Assembly (NCBI GenBank): GCA_963970005.1
Contig: CAXAMN010021385.1
Location: 994,276-1,058,275, forward strand
Reading direction: 5' to 3'
Length of the DNA: 64,000 nt
Origin: Durusdinium trenchii
Lineage: Eukaryota > Sar > Dinophyceae > Suessiales > Symbiodiniaceae
Shown in pieces: positions 23,201-34,056 of the stretch. The translations under genes and the position numbers were made by a program. Within the stretch, counting starts at the first letter, position 1. Every line of letters starts with the position of its first letter. The notes under the pieces are model-generated. The model saw only the letters and a program-made list of their open reading frames with translations, did no database searches and was not told the origin of the DNA.

Positions 23201-26200
23201 GCATTCTGATGGCTTATGCTGAACCTGTCTTAATTACAGCAAAGGAGACCTTGCCTCAAAGGCTTGTGTGTACAAATTGCTCGTGGGTGACCCAGTGATG
23301 CCGAAGGGGATGAAGAAACACATGCCTCAGCAACATTTAATGGGATTCAACAAAGACACAATAGAATGGAATGGGGCAATATGGACCACAGGGTTCGTTC
23401 TCTTCAACTGAAATCCCACGTGTCCGGTGCGTCTAGCTGCATTCACCAGACACGTGAACTGCAGGGGCGACAGCGACGCGTTCTCATACATCCCTTGAAG
23501 ACCAAAAAGGGGTACCTGTTCACTTCTTGTCAAAGAAGTGATTATATAGTTTCAGACGTTCAAGACACACAGAATGCTAGCGGCACGCTCTTACTATTTG
23601 ATTCATGGCTGCAAGATTCTGCAAGCACATATTTGTAAGACATCTTCCCTGATTCTCCCTGTGCCCCTCGGCTGCCCACCCATCGGCAGCAGGACATTCA
23701 CCAAGTCATCCCAGGTGGTGGTGGCCATGGTGAGCACCTGATCGACCGCACTGCACGACTACGTCGACGTCCAGCAGTCGCTTCACCAGTCATGTCATCT
23801 TGGATTTGATGTCCAACCTGGAAAACATTCTTCCTCAGAAGGGGATTTCCAATCGGAAAAAAAAACATCTCCTTACGCTCCTTAAGCAAAACCAGGTCAT
23901 TTGTGGGAGTGTGCGGGCTATCTTGCCAAGGTCACTGTCACTTCTCCACTGAAATCTCCCTGACCAGGTGCAAACTAGGCACAAGGAGCGGCCGCAGTGG
24001 GAGCGCCAACGCGAAGCTCAGACGTTCGATTGCTCCGCCATCCTCCTCCCAACCTGGAAGAATTCCAGAAGCATTTCCAACTAACATGCCATTCACTTCC
24101 GTCGCTGTATCATCTCTTCCCAGCAAACAATATCAACACCTCCTGTCCTATCAAAAAGAAAGAAAAGGTAACACAGAAACCTTTCACCAATTGCAGCGCC
24201 TCGTGTCAACCACCCACGGTCTTTGTCAGGCTAATTACCTGATTTTGTGCGCGCTTGTTTTTTTTTCGCCGTAGATTCTGTGGATGGCCTCCCCGTTTTG
24301 CCGGTCACCTTCCGCGCAACTTCTAGCCCGATGGTTGCGTTGGCTTCTGTCCCCAGCAAGCGCTTTAGCTCATGTTGCCTTGCTGTCATACATCGCGGTG
24401 CGATGCGTTGGCCTCAAGGACACGGGACCGAGAGGGCCAAGCACCCGGCCAGCGGTGCATCATTGCGGGATCGCAATGGTTGGGTATGGCCCACGAGCGA
24501 GCCGACACGAGCGAGCCGACACTACGCCAGCCATGCGCTCAAACAAACGACCACAACCAAGCAACAAGCCAAGAGCGGCACGCCAGCATGACACCAAGCA
24601 CAAAGCATCACAGGTCAAGGAGTTTCTCTATCCGGTCTGGGTCCTACTAGTCAATGGGCACCGATCCAAATTGGGCGCCGAAGCTCATGCGCCTGATCCA
24701 TCTTTACGGAGGACGTCTTGTTACGATTCTTCAGGAGTCATACCCTGGTCACACACCTCCACGTCTACAACGGCCTGCATGCAGCTTCAAGCGGTCCATC
24801 CAGCTGTCGGCCGCAAAGGATGGGGGCTCCGCCACAGGCTCACCAGCCAAGGCTGGGAATGACACCTCGAAGGCATTGGGATCACTCCAACATATTTCAG
24901 GTGTTCATTGCCGGCAAGCACAACACAGCAACTTGATTCGTAAACGATCGTAAACATAACAAAAGGATCATTAACGCTGACAAATGGATGCAAATGGTGC
25001 TGTCAGCAATCTTCAGATCATTGGGCACGTTCGAACTGAACGCGTGATTCCACCATTTTCCATGTGGCTTATTTTGGCTTCAGCTCAACTCTTGAGCACA
25101 AACTCAATTCCACTATGTTCCACTTGTATTAAACCTACAGTAAAACACCTGCATTTTCCATGCCACCACCCTCTTCGCCGCGCGGCCGCCACCCGGCTGC
25201 CACGTCCCACGAAGCTGCCAGGCCCTGAGCCCGCGCTGAAGGACGAGCCCCGCCGCGGCGCCGGAGCGCCGGTGACCGCGCTGGGTCCGACGGCCGCGTC
25301 CGCGGAAGCGCGGCGCGCTCGGCGGGACTCGCGGAGGCTGAGGAAAACATAGAGGACGTAGAACAAGTTCATGATGAGCGCCATGTACCTCATTTAGTAT
25401 CATTGAGTTATATCATATTTAACTGATGACATCTTGAATACTGAATCTCACGGATTGCATGTCACATCATCCTTGCATCTTTCAACCAGTGAGTGCAGTT
25501 GGGGTGCGGTTGTCGCTTGTGGTAGTTTGCTATGTCGTTTTAGAGGGTTCGGATGGTTTGGTCATCATTGACAACTTTTCACACGCCGGTAAAGCTTCTC
25601 TCAAAACAAGAAGCTAAGCAGCGGCTATTGTCAAAGGTTTAAGCAGGTGCCAGTGTGTCACATACCTCCTTGAGATTGATCGAAAACAAATCTCTAAGCT
25701 TCGTCACCCAGCGCCAACCCACTGGCCGTTTCGCCAAGCGGGATCTTGCCAATAACCTGACTTCCATATGTTCCGTGCGAGGTCGTGAGAACCGTGGGCA
25801 TCGTCCTCTGCCACCTAAAGTGAGCCGTGGGCGCTCCGGCAGCATTTGCGCAACACAACGTTTTGTTATCGACTTGGTTATCGATCAGGCCTTCGTCGGG
25901 AAAAGGCGCATTGTACGTACGAACTGACCACCTCTTTCAAGGCTCACGCATCAGTGCTGCACGCTTCGCAAGACTTCGCTTCGCAAGAAGGGTCATTGCT
26001 CGGAACCTAACAAGCTTGGCTGCTGGCGCAGGGTGCTTCAGCATGCTGAAAAGCAAAGGAGAGAGCGTTGTACAGTCTGCCCGCAGCACAAGCAGCTTGC
26101 CCGCGGCCAAACAGCCCGATGGTTTCGTTGTGCGCAGTGCGTCACACAGCTTGCCGGTCACCGCCAGTCCAATAGCTTCGTTGCCAGCACGCAGCGTTGC

Positions 26201-28116
26201 CGAACATCTCCAAACACTGACAAAGCAAAAAACACAGCGACATAGTTCAAGTCATCGATTTTGTGTAGTTCACAAGTCATCGCTTTGACGTCGGTTTGGA
26301 GCAGCTCACATCATGGGAGTGAACCTCGACGAACAGTTTTGCCTGTAGCTCCAGATAGCTCAAGTGCTGTCTAGAAACGTGGAGACAAACCCAAAGGATC
26401 CGAAGAGGATCATCAAACCAACTGCCAAAAAGCGGAAGCTGATGTCACGAGTGAGGACTGAAGGATTCACTTGGATGCCTCAGCAGGGAGCTCTTCAACT
26501 GATAAAGCAAGAACCGGTAGGTTTGCTATTTCCCACGTCTTTGTTTCTTACGTGCCAAATCAAGAATATAGTCATATCATGTCATATCCACTGCTGCAGC
26601 CTGCTGCAGCTGCACCACTTGTTTAACTGATCAAACAACAAAGAGTCATAGACTAGAAGCCTTCTGACCCTGCGAAGAGCAACACCAGGGAGGCCACAAA
26701 AGTGTTGATGAAGACCCCAGTGCCAAAGACACCTCCAAGCCAAAGTCGAACCTTAGCTAGCTTAGCTTCAAGAGGTCGTGAAAGTTCCTTGGGTTGATGG
26801 AAGACCACACTTCCAACTTAAAGGATATATGTATGTATACACACATGTCATGTGTCTTTGCTTGTCTCTTCCTCACATCTTGTTTGAGACATATCAGTCA
26901 GTCCTAACCACGCAGCTAAGGCACATCACTCTCACTTGATTCGCCGCCACCGTTTGCGAGAGCCTGGCTTGCTGGGTTGTGTAGTGTGGTCATGTAGCTC
27001 CACAGCTTTCAAGGCCATGCTGACAGTGGTAACAGAAGGGAAGGACATGCACTCGCCACGAAAGGCAAGGACATCGAGTGGTCGCTAGAGCAATAGCACA
27101 CTGCTGCAGCGTTATGCCTGCTTCCTGACTTGGCCCGTGCCCGTTTCCCATTTTTTCTGGATCTGACAGGCGTCCGACATAAAGCCGATCATGAAGTCAT
27201 TGGCCGATCCGCCCAACGCCAGCAGGGTGGCACCAAGCAGGGCATCAGACATCCTCAGAGGCACCGTTGATCTGCTCAGCAGCCCCAATAGGTGCTACAA
27301 GTTGTGTTCAATCTTTGTGACTCAGGGAATCCTGCATGATCAAGCGGAACTTGGGATGGATTGCCATAGAGGGCTGCCAAATGCGATCAGTAGAAGTACC
27401 TGTACCTTGAACCTTCAACTGTTATCCCTTGTTTTGTTTCGCTGATCAATACTCCTACTGGTGCAAACTGGACTGGTTGAGGCTTACTTGTGCCGAGCAA
27501 GCATCTTGAGACCACGGCCAATTTGGATCAGCACAGGCACCAAGTAACCATCGGCCACTACCTGGAAGTGGAGAGTGGACGACAAAAGCTAGAACAAGAA
27601 GCGGGGGGCTACAAACAAAGGCCAGTCTTGTGAGCTCCCTATCACATCATCGACAGGGAAGACTTATACTAAGACTTTAAGAACCTTTAGTTATATAGTT
27701 ACCAACTTGAAGTCCCAACCTCTGCCCCAACGATTTTCTCAGCTTGGAACAAACGCATAGACCAAGTTACTCCCATCACAATGAAATAGTAGAACAAGAG
27801 CAGAAGGCACAGGATGGTCGCCCAGAAGGCATTTCCTGACTTTTGCCACATGACTTCAACTCTTCACACTTTCAACTCGTGGGATGGGATGGGCTGTGGA
27901 AGATCGGATGGGCTTTTAGCCCGCAGAGGACAGACGAAAGATTTAACTCCTCAAACATCGAAAGCTGCTTGCGGCCAGGCACCCTTCAATGTGCATGCAT
28001 AAATCGCCTCATAGTCCAGCAAGGTGTCATCATCCGCGTTGCAGCTCATCAACATGCACTGCGCCGAGGAATGACCGCTCAGCCAGGAGAGTGCTTGCCT
28101 GCCGGTCTCGTCCCCT
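20235..28116 (-). CDS. Cation/Ca2+ exchanger, NCLX/CCX type (at least 16 exons, N-terminus missing)
   Basis: Exons on the minus strand, in order: 27983-28116, 27720-27835, 27488-27561, 27168-27271, 26661-26756, 26391-26478, 25170-25388, 24757-24884, 23965-24053, then two or three uncertain ones, 22775-22953, 22268-22329, 21513-21592, 21110-21174, 20809-20941, 20561-20641, 20235-20318 (stop TAG). All listed junctions outside the uncertain part keep phase. The protein has the family's LDYEAIYAC region, membrane helices, alpha-1 repeat (GATLLALGGSANDFMIGF; GGVFGTGVFINTFVA; TRDISFRFLAVG), an Arg-rich loop in 25170-25388, a second helix set, alpha-2 repeat (GITLLAWGNCVDNVFGLL; RVAITGIYAGPMFNVLFG) and two last helices. 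The family swaps Na+ or another cation for Ca2+ across mitochondrial, vacuolar or plasma membranes. Which one is not shown. Donors are mostly GT, with GC after 26661 and 20561 and GA after 22775 and 21110. Confidence 0.88.
23021..23760 (-). CDS. Uncertain middle exons of the exchanger
   Basis: Three coding-like minus-strand segments lie between the secure exons. One is at about 23.66-23.75 kb (VLTMATTTWDDLVNVLLPMG), one at about 23.39-23.52 kb (VPLFGLQGMYENASLSPLQF and RRTGHVGFQLKRTN), and one ends at 23021 with a GT donor (GRLEIAVDPRAFDLAVQ), which joins in phase to 22953. They would add a loop before the second helix set that is longer than in family members I know. Exact borders of the first two are unresolved. 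Confidence 0.5.
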
Positions 28117-30228
28117 CTACCACCACACAGCCACCTCTTTGACCAATTCCAGCCTGGCGTCTTCTCGGTTGGATGCCACTGCGGCCAATGAACAAAAGGC
28201 TCCCTGGCGGAGACGTCGCGCCGTCACGCCAGCAAAGAAAGAATCCAAAGCCAGTCCAACTCCCAACACATCAGTTGCCCAATGCCCAGATCATTATATA
28301 CCCATTACCCCGTCACCATCGGGTTCACATTGACCCTAGCTCTTTGCCTCCACCTCCCCATCCTTCATCTGGGAGTCCACTGCCTCAAAAGGCGATCGGG
28401 TCGGAAGATCCAAATCGATCTGGGTCATCTGAGATCTCAAGTGCTAAGGCCATCGGACAACCTTTTGCAGCACGACCAGCACAACCCTAGATCGAAACCC
28501 TTTGGCTGGTCTGAAATCTCGGAGGTGCCAGCCCCACACGATTTCACGCTCTCATTCTTTGTTCTGATTTCTTTTGTAACTCCAACGCTGCCAAGCGACC
28601 AGCTGGCCGTCCTGCGAGGGTCAGAGAGACGCGAGCTTGCACTGCCATAGTGAGATCATAGCATGTTACGCATGCATTTTGGATGTCTGATGATGTCTGC
28701 CACATCTGCAGAAAACCAGTTTGAATAATTTTGACATCATGTAAAGCTGCACATGACCTTGAAGGATACTGCAAATGCGCCATTCTCTGATCTGAAATGT
28801 GTCCCCCAATGAGGACACCATCCACTGAGTGATTTTCTAGATTCCAGAAAGAAAAAGCAGCAACAAGGAAAAGGAATGACATCCAACAATTGGTTTGGGT
28901 GTCTGAAGTCTGAGCTGAAACCGCATCAACCCAGGCCTGCAACTCTTTCATCCGCTCTGCTATTTGGACCTGTGAGAATCCGGCAGGGACAGGACTTCAA
29001 AGGAGTTGCTATTAGGGAACACAACAAATGACTGCATCAACATACTAAGCATGCTTGGGACGCCAAGACATGGCAGGAACACTTGGAGCCTTCCTCAAAC
29101 GCTTCATGTTGGAAGAAAAAAATCTTGTCTGAAAGCACACAAGTTGCTCATTTGGCAGCCACGTTTTCTGGAACCAACCTCAAAAAGTGGACTCCTGGAC
29201 CTCTCTTGTTCTATTGGAAAGGTTCACCACCAAGACCTCGCTGCATTCGGTCAAACCCGAAGCTAAGGTTAAAGTAAGTCAGATCTTCGCTACTAGTAGC
29301 TTCTTGTTACTAGTAGTAAGGCGAGGAGCTACTAGTAGCATCCTTGCTCCTAGTAGCGATGTCCTTTCTTCTTGTTACGCACCGTCCAAGATACGGCCAA
29401 TGTATCCTTCTTGAACATCTAGACGAGGGAGTACAACCCGCCCGCAACAGCTAGGTAGCTTTGCCCATGCCCGATCTCGCAGCCTTGCAGGCTTCATCTT
29501 TGGATGCGATGCAAGCGTCGTCCTTCTCCCCAACCTGTGGTCAGGATGCAAACCATGCAAACCGCAACCCCCACAAACCGGCGGAGTGGTCCAAGAAAAC
29601 CACGACGTCCACACGTCTATGAAGGCCGGCAAAATGTGCTGGACGATGCTGGATGATGTAGCATGGGGCACCACTGGTCAGCATGAAGAGATGATTGAAG
29701 ATTTGTCAAATCCAGCGTGGATCCAGCTAGATGGACCCATGACAATAGTCAATAGTCCTTATGTTTGTTGGATCCATGAACGCTTTGCTGCAGCTGTGGA
29801 CAGGTACCTCCAGAACGGAGCAAATGGTTCCCGCGGATGTGTCACAGGAAGCATAGTCAAGGAAGATGTCTGGCGTTGGTGACATACCTGCACGATGGAG
29901 TTCAAGTCAAGACTTCAAGTACAGTACTTAATCTATCTAGCTCTATGTATATATATATATAATACAACATTGTATACCATGCGGATAGTTCAAGATGATT
30001 CAAAACCGAAGTAATGGACTTCTCCCTGGGAGTCCGGGGCAATTGCCTGTGTTCACACCGAACAAAGCCATCATGTTCGACTCGTGTCCCTGCGAGCATC
30101 CTTTTCTCTCCACGAATTCAGGTTCGTTCTGCCAGATCTCCCTTAGGGAATCGACATGAAGATATGGACATCTAAGAAGATCTGCGTAGATCTACATTAC
30201 ATCATTACATCTGTCGAGAACGCTTGCT
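28117..30228. other. Upstream region of the exchanger, no clear gene
   Basis: The exchanger's first exon(s) must lie here. A candidate is the minus frame in 28544-28951, which contains MSFLFLVAAFSFWNLE, a possible signal-like start, but its splicing was not resolved. ACTAGT-type dispersed repeats lie at 29288-29383 and a TA microsatellite at about 29945-29962. Confidence 0.4.
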
Positions 30229-32349
30229 TCACGGAGCCTTGGTCTCCTCCACTTCGCCACGTGGGTCATGGGGCGATCGAGGCTCCTCAGGCTCTTGTGC
30301 CTGGTTCCATTTCACCTGCTCCAAGTCCCGCACTTCCGGAGGCTGTGCCAGAGCATCCTCGGTCATCCGTGAACTATCCATAGAATCATCCATGGTCTCG
30401 TCATCATCCATGATCTGTTGGGCATGGACCTTGGAAGTCGCTGGGCCAAAGGACATTTGCGAGATGGATCTGGGAATCTGGTCCTTGGAAGGGCCTCGGC
30501 TACCATCTTCTTTGGAAGGAGACCATTCATCTGCACCAAGACCACCACAACAGCCAGTGAGGTTCCGGAAGGACCGACTGAGGGGACGCCACACCATGGC
30601 TAAGCCCCACAAGGCAGGGATCACCACCACAATCACCACTGTAAGACCAAACCATGCATTCTTCTCATTGAAAAAGGGCTCCTCTCTAGCCTTGTCCTGT
30701 TTGCTGAAGCACGTGATGGCATGGGTGATCTCCGGTTGCCCAGCTGGTTCAAGTCGAAGCCATGTCTGCCCCCAGTAGGCTGCATTTGGATCCTTGGTCC
30801 GCTGGCCTCCATAGATGTAGCAAATGTAGTAGCCATAGGCATAAGCACTACACCAAGGATCTTGGGTACATTGCTCCCGGCACTCTTCCTCTACAAGGAC
30901 ATTGCCGAAATACCGTGGAATATCTGCAGGGAATCCAGCATGCCCTTCACATGAGTAGTAGCCCTCGAAGGCATACTTTGGGTCTCTCAATTGGTGACCC
31001 ACGCACTGCCCCTCCACACACCGCTTGTCGTAGGTGTTGGGGTCGCCATCCTCACATTTCGTCCCCTCCGGTTCGGGTGTGAAAACACACTGACCAGTCC
31101 AGGGGTCACATGTTCCCACTTGCCCTGCGCAAAAGACTGAGTTTGTACAAATTTTATCTTTGCAAATCACCTCAGGAATGTTGCTGAGTTCCCTACGGCA
31201 AAGTCCAGCACCACACTTGCCATCAACCACCCCCCCATACTGGCTACTGCAAGGTGTATCATCAGGCTTCGCTTCAAAGACGCAACTTCCTGTGGGCGGG
31301 TCGCATGCTCCCTCCACTTTGTCGGTGGGTACAAGACAGCTATTGAGGGTGTTACACTTCACATCAAAGCGGACACATTTGTCTTCAATGCCGGTGCACA
31401 CGGCGTTTTGACAGGTATCCGTGTGCGTGTAGTCCTTGCCATCTGTACAGGGTGTCCCGTCAGGTAGCGTAGAGTAATAGCATTGACCGTCCCCAGGTGC
31501 GCAAACACCAACATCCTGACATGGATCTGTCAGCGGGCACGTCTTGCCAGTAATGATGCAAATATTGGCCGGGCAGTGCTTGTACTTCCCACAAAGAGTG
31601 CTGGGCCGATGATTGAAGCACATACGAGAAATCCCATCACAATTGTCTGGCGTGCCATCCAAGCGGAGAAGCTCCGTTTCGCCCTCACATTGATCAGGCT
31701 CTCCAGGAAAGCCTCGCGATTTCCAGCAGTTGCACTTGTGCCAATTGCCACAATTTGCCTGGCAGTCATTGCTTTCTCGAGTGTAGCACTCACTTGTGTC
31801 AAGCAATGCCGACGGGCAACGCAAAGTCTCAAAATCATCTGCCACTCCTTGACAAACACCTTGCGCTTCATCAAATTGTACTGAATCGGCCAGAAGGGTG
31901 AAAAGACACTCATCATAGATGGCCGACGCAATGGACCCGCAATTCTGACACGAGATGTTGCATGCTTGGAAGGCCGATTCATTGAAGAAGGCGCAGCGGG
32001 CCGCATCCGCACCCCAGAAGGATAACTCCATGCATGAGTTCACGGCCTCCCTGACAATGGTTCCCCGACATTTATCGGTGTAGCACGGTGGAGCAGGTTC
32101 TTGAGGGCAAAGTGGGGGACCAGTGTAGTTGGCCTCATTTACGGCAGTAAAGTTGTCTGTGCAGTTGGTTGCATTGCTGCCATTGCTGCCGTTGCTATCA
32201 TTGCTGTTGTTGACACTTTGTGCCGCTGCACAAGATAAAATCAGGAAGCAGAGAGTGAAACTTTGACGCGCCCATCGAAGAGGACCTGAAGGCATGAGCC
32301 TTCGAGGCGCATCCGAACTAGAGACACTGTGCTGATTCTGCCTAGACAT
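30229..32349 (-). CDS. Cysteine-rich single-pass membrane protein with PAN/Apple-like domain
   Basis: One intronless frame of 706 residues. Residues about 26-43 are a hydrophobic signal segment (SFTLCFLILSCAAAQ), followed by an Asn/Ser-rich stretch with several N-x-S/T sites. Residues about 75-450 hold dozens of cysteines in repeated modules such as CDPWTGQCVFTPEPEGTKC and CAPGDGQCYYSTLPDGTPC. Residues about 455-540 resemble a PAN/Apple module (YYSCEGHAG, EECREQCTQDPWCSAYAYG). A membrane helix (LTVVIVVVIPALWGLAMVW) lies at about 564-583, then a cytoplasmic tail of about 120 residues, acidic and Ser-rich. This predicts an extracellular adhesion or recognition protein of unknown ligand. Lack of introns, unlike nearby genes, could reflect retroposition. 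I found no spliced-leader relic upstream. Confidence 0.85.
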   Translation of the reverse strand: MSRQNQHSVSSSDAPRRLMPSGPLRWARQSFTLCFLILSCAAAQSVNNSNDSNGSNGSNATNCTDNFTAVNEANYTGPPLCPQEPAPPCYTDKCRGTIVREAVNSCMELSFWGADAARCAFFNESAFQACNISCQNCGSIASAIYDECLFTLLADSVQFDEAQGVCQGVADDFETLRCPSALLDTSECYTRESNDCQANCGNWHKCNCWKSRGFPGEPDQCEGETELLRLDGTPDNCDGISRMCFNHRPSTLCGKYKHCPANICIITGKTCPLTDPCQDVGVCAPGDGQCYYSTLPDGTPCTDGKDYTHTDTCQNAVCTGIEDKCVRFDVKCNTLNSCLVPTDKVEGACDPPTGSCVFEAKPDDTPCSSQYGGVVDGKCGAGLCRRELSNIPEVICKDKICTNSVFCAGQVGTCDPWTGQCVFTPEPEGTKCEDGDPNTYDKRCVEGQCVGHQLRDPKYAFEGYYSCEGHAGFPADIPRYFGNVLVEEECREQCTQDPWCSAYAYGYYICYIYGGQRTKDPNAAYWGQTWLRLEPAGQPEITHAITCFSKQDKAREEPFFNEKNAWFGLTVVIVVVIPALWGLAMVWRPLSRSFRNLTGCCGGLGADEWSPSKEDGSRGPSKDQIPRSISQMSFGPATSKVHAQQIMDDDETMDDSMDSSRMTEDALAQPPEVRDLEQVKWNQAQEPEEPRSPHDPRGEVEETKAP

Positions 32350-32928
32350 GCCTAGACTGTTGACTGGAGCTACCGCACATGCTAGTGGCTACCCTGGGCA
32401 ACTGTGAGACCTGCCAAGTTGGACAAAACAGCACAGTCATCAAAGCCGACTCACAACCGCTCGAGAAGCAAGCTACAGGGTGCGGATGCGATCGCTCTGA
32501 GCTTTGCTGCAAGACTGAAATCCCTCATCGCACAAAAAGAACACGACCGGCCTAGCTTGTCAGGCCTTGCCCTATACTTACAGTACATTCTCTTTGATCC
32601 CAGCTATGTGTTCCCCCAGGTCTGTGAGACATGGAGTTTCGCCAGTTTCGCCCATCCTCTTTCATCATCTCGCCTGCCTTGCAGGATGACACGTCGGTGT
32701 ACATGGCCATGGGTATACCAAAGATGGTGCTCCTTGGCCTCCGGGTTGAGCCAAATGGTTCCCAAGCCTGGTGCCTCCTCGCCGGTGGCAGTCTGGATCG
32801 AATGACAACTGAAAAACGTAGGGTGTGAAGCAGAACGCCCACCAGTCAGATTTGTCTCCAATAAATAACTATAGCCCTAGAGATGCGGAAGGAGGAAGAA
32901 GAAAAAGAAGAAGACCGTTTGAAGCAAC
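32350..32928. other. Region upstream of the cysteine-rich gene, no clear gene
   Basis: Short frames on both strands. The minus frame 32604-32861 (with EEAPGLGTIWLNPEAKEHHL) could be an exon, but an overlapping plus frame is equally open. Confidence 0.3.
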
Positions 32929-33000
32929 AAGGACACTAAAGCAAAAGTGGAATGGTTTGTACCCAAGGACACTAAAGCAAAAGTGGAATGGTTTGTACCC
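32929..33000 (+). repeat. 36-bp tandem duplication
   Basis: Two exact 36-bp copies of 'aaggacactaaagcaaaagtgg...gtttgtaccc'. The unit keeps frame and encodes a repeated GYKPFHFCFSVL on the minus strand. Confidence 0.9.
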
Positions 33001-33300
33001 AATGAAAGGGGAACTCAGCACAATGCCGTCAAAAACCACCTTGGTGACAAATAGTCCGTAGCGGTAGTGGATCAACGACGAATACATGTTGTCATAGATG
33101 TATGGATCAGCCTTCACAAGAAGGTTTGTAGCCGGGGTTGTCAATTTCACCATCCAGTTTATACCAACCCACCCTGGGACAATGGCTTTGGAATGTGCAT
33201 GTCCGCTCTCCTTCAATGTGACACTTTCTGGAATCGCTGAGTTGCTAAAGTACAAAGCGCTGAGCATCGTATGCAAAGAGGTTGCATCGTGTAGACACCT
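33001..33300 (-). CDS. Candidate exon of an unrecognised gene
   Basis: The minus frame is open across 32869-33369 and reads like protein in its middle (IPESVTLKESGHAHSKAIVP, LLVKADPYIYDNMYSSLIHY, YGLFVTKVVFDGIVLSSPF). No domain is recognised. Splice borders were not assigned. Confidence 0.4.
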
Positions 33301-33579
33301 GCGATCACACAAGTATCGGTGGTCGCGAGACCTGACACCTACCCAGCGACCTGCATGGCCAAGAAACACCGACTTGTGTCACTTCTATCTCCGACACCAA
33401 ACTGAAAGTGGATCTGTTTTTGAAAAAGATCCTGCCAACCAAACAGAAGCATCTGGGCCTACTGCACTTGCAATATTAAATATGGGATCACAGTTCTCAA
33501 CACAAGGTATATAATTACCCAAAGGTGCTCATTGTTTTTGTTTCTCACGTACAAGTCTTACAGGAAATGGGATCATAGA

Positions 33580-33624
33580 TATATATATATATATGGATAT
33601 GATATGATATGATATGATATGATT
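33580..33624 (+). repeat. TA and GATAT microsatellites
   Basis: A TA run at 33580-33592 is followed by five copies of ATGAT/GATAT directly before the 427-bp duplicated segment. Confidence 0.8.
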
Positions 33625-33629
33625 CAGCA

Positions 33630-34056
33630 CACACTTGAGATATTGTGTACGGAACTGACTGCGGTGCCACACGCCGGCCTAGGGTTCCAATTCCTAAGGG
33701 TACAGGTAAGGAAACCTAAAAGGAGGTGGAGGTCCATCCAGCGGAGGTCCCGAAGGTTTCAAGAGGCCAGCAACTCTAAAAGAAAATACCGATCGAGCGG
33801 ACGACAAGGTGACGACGTTCGTGCAAAAAAGTCAAGTTCACAGTCTGAAGTGAATCACCGCTGCATTAGACGCTTACTGCAAAACACAGAAGTGGAACAG
33901 CTTGAAAACAGTTCACGTTGCAGGTACAGGAATGTGCGTCCACATTCCCTTCCGGCTGAATCCCGTAGCTTCGTTGGCATGGCTAGGGAAACAGCTGCCA
34001 TGCCCCCTGCTAAAAATCCGAAAGGATCCCTATGGTTCCAAGGGTTACACACACAC
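33630..34056 (+). repeat. 427-bp direct repeat, copy 1
   Basis: Identical to 35119-35545 at all but a few positions (for example g/a in 'cacagtctgaag' versus 'cacaatctgaag', and c/g in 'gccccctgct' versus 'gccccgtgct'). Both keep a frame with SLPAESRSFVGMARETAAMP that I do not recognise. It lacks TG...CA ends or any retroelement gene between the copies, so LTRs are unlikely. Confidence 0.88.

Noticed and set aside
32350-32420. Spliced-leader relic upstream of the intronless gene
   Set aside because: A short GTAGCCA match lies upstream, but the rest of the dinoflagellate leader is not present.
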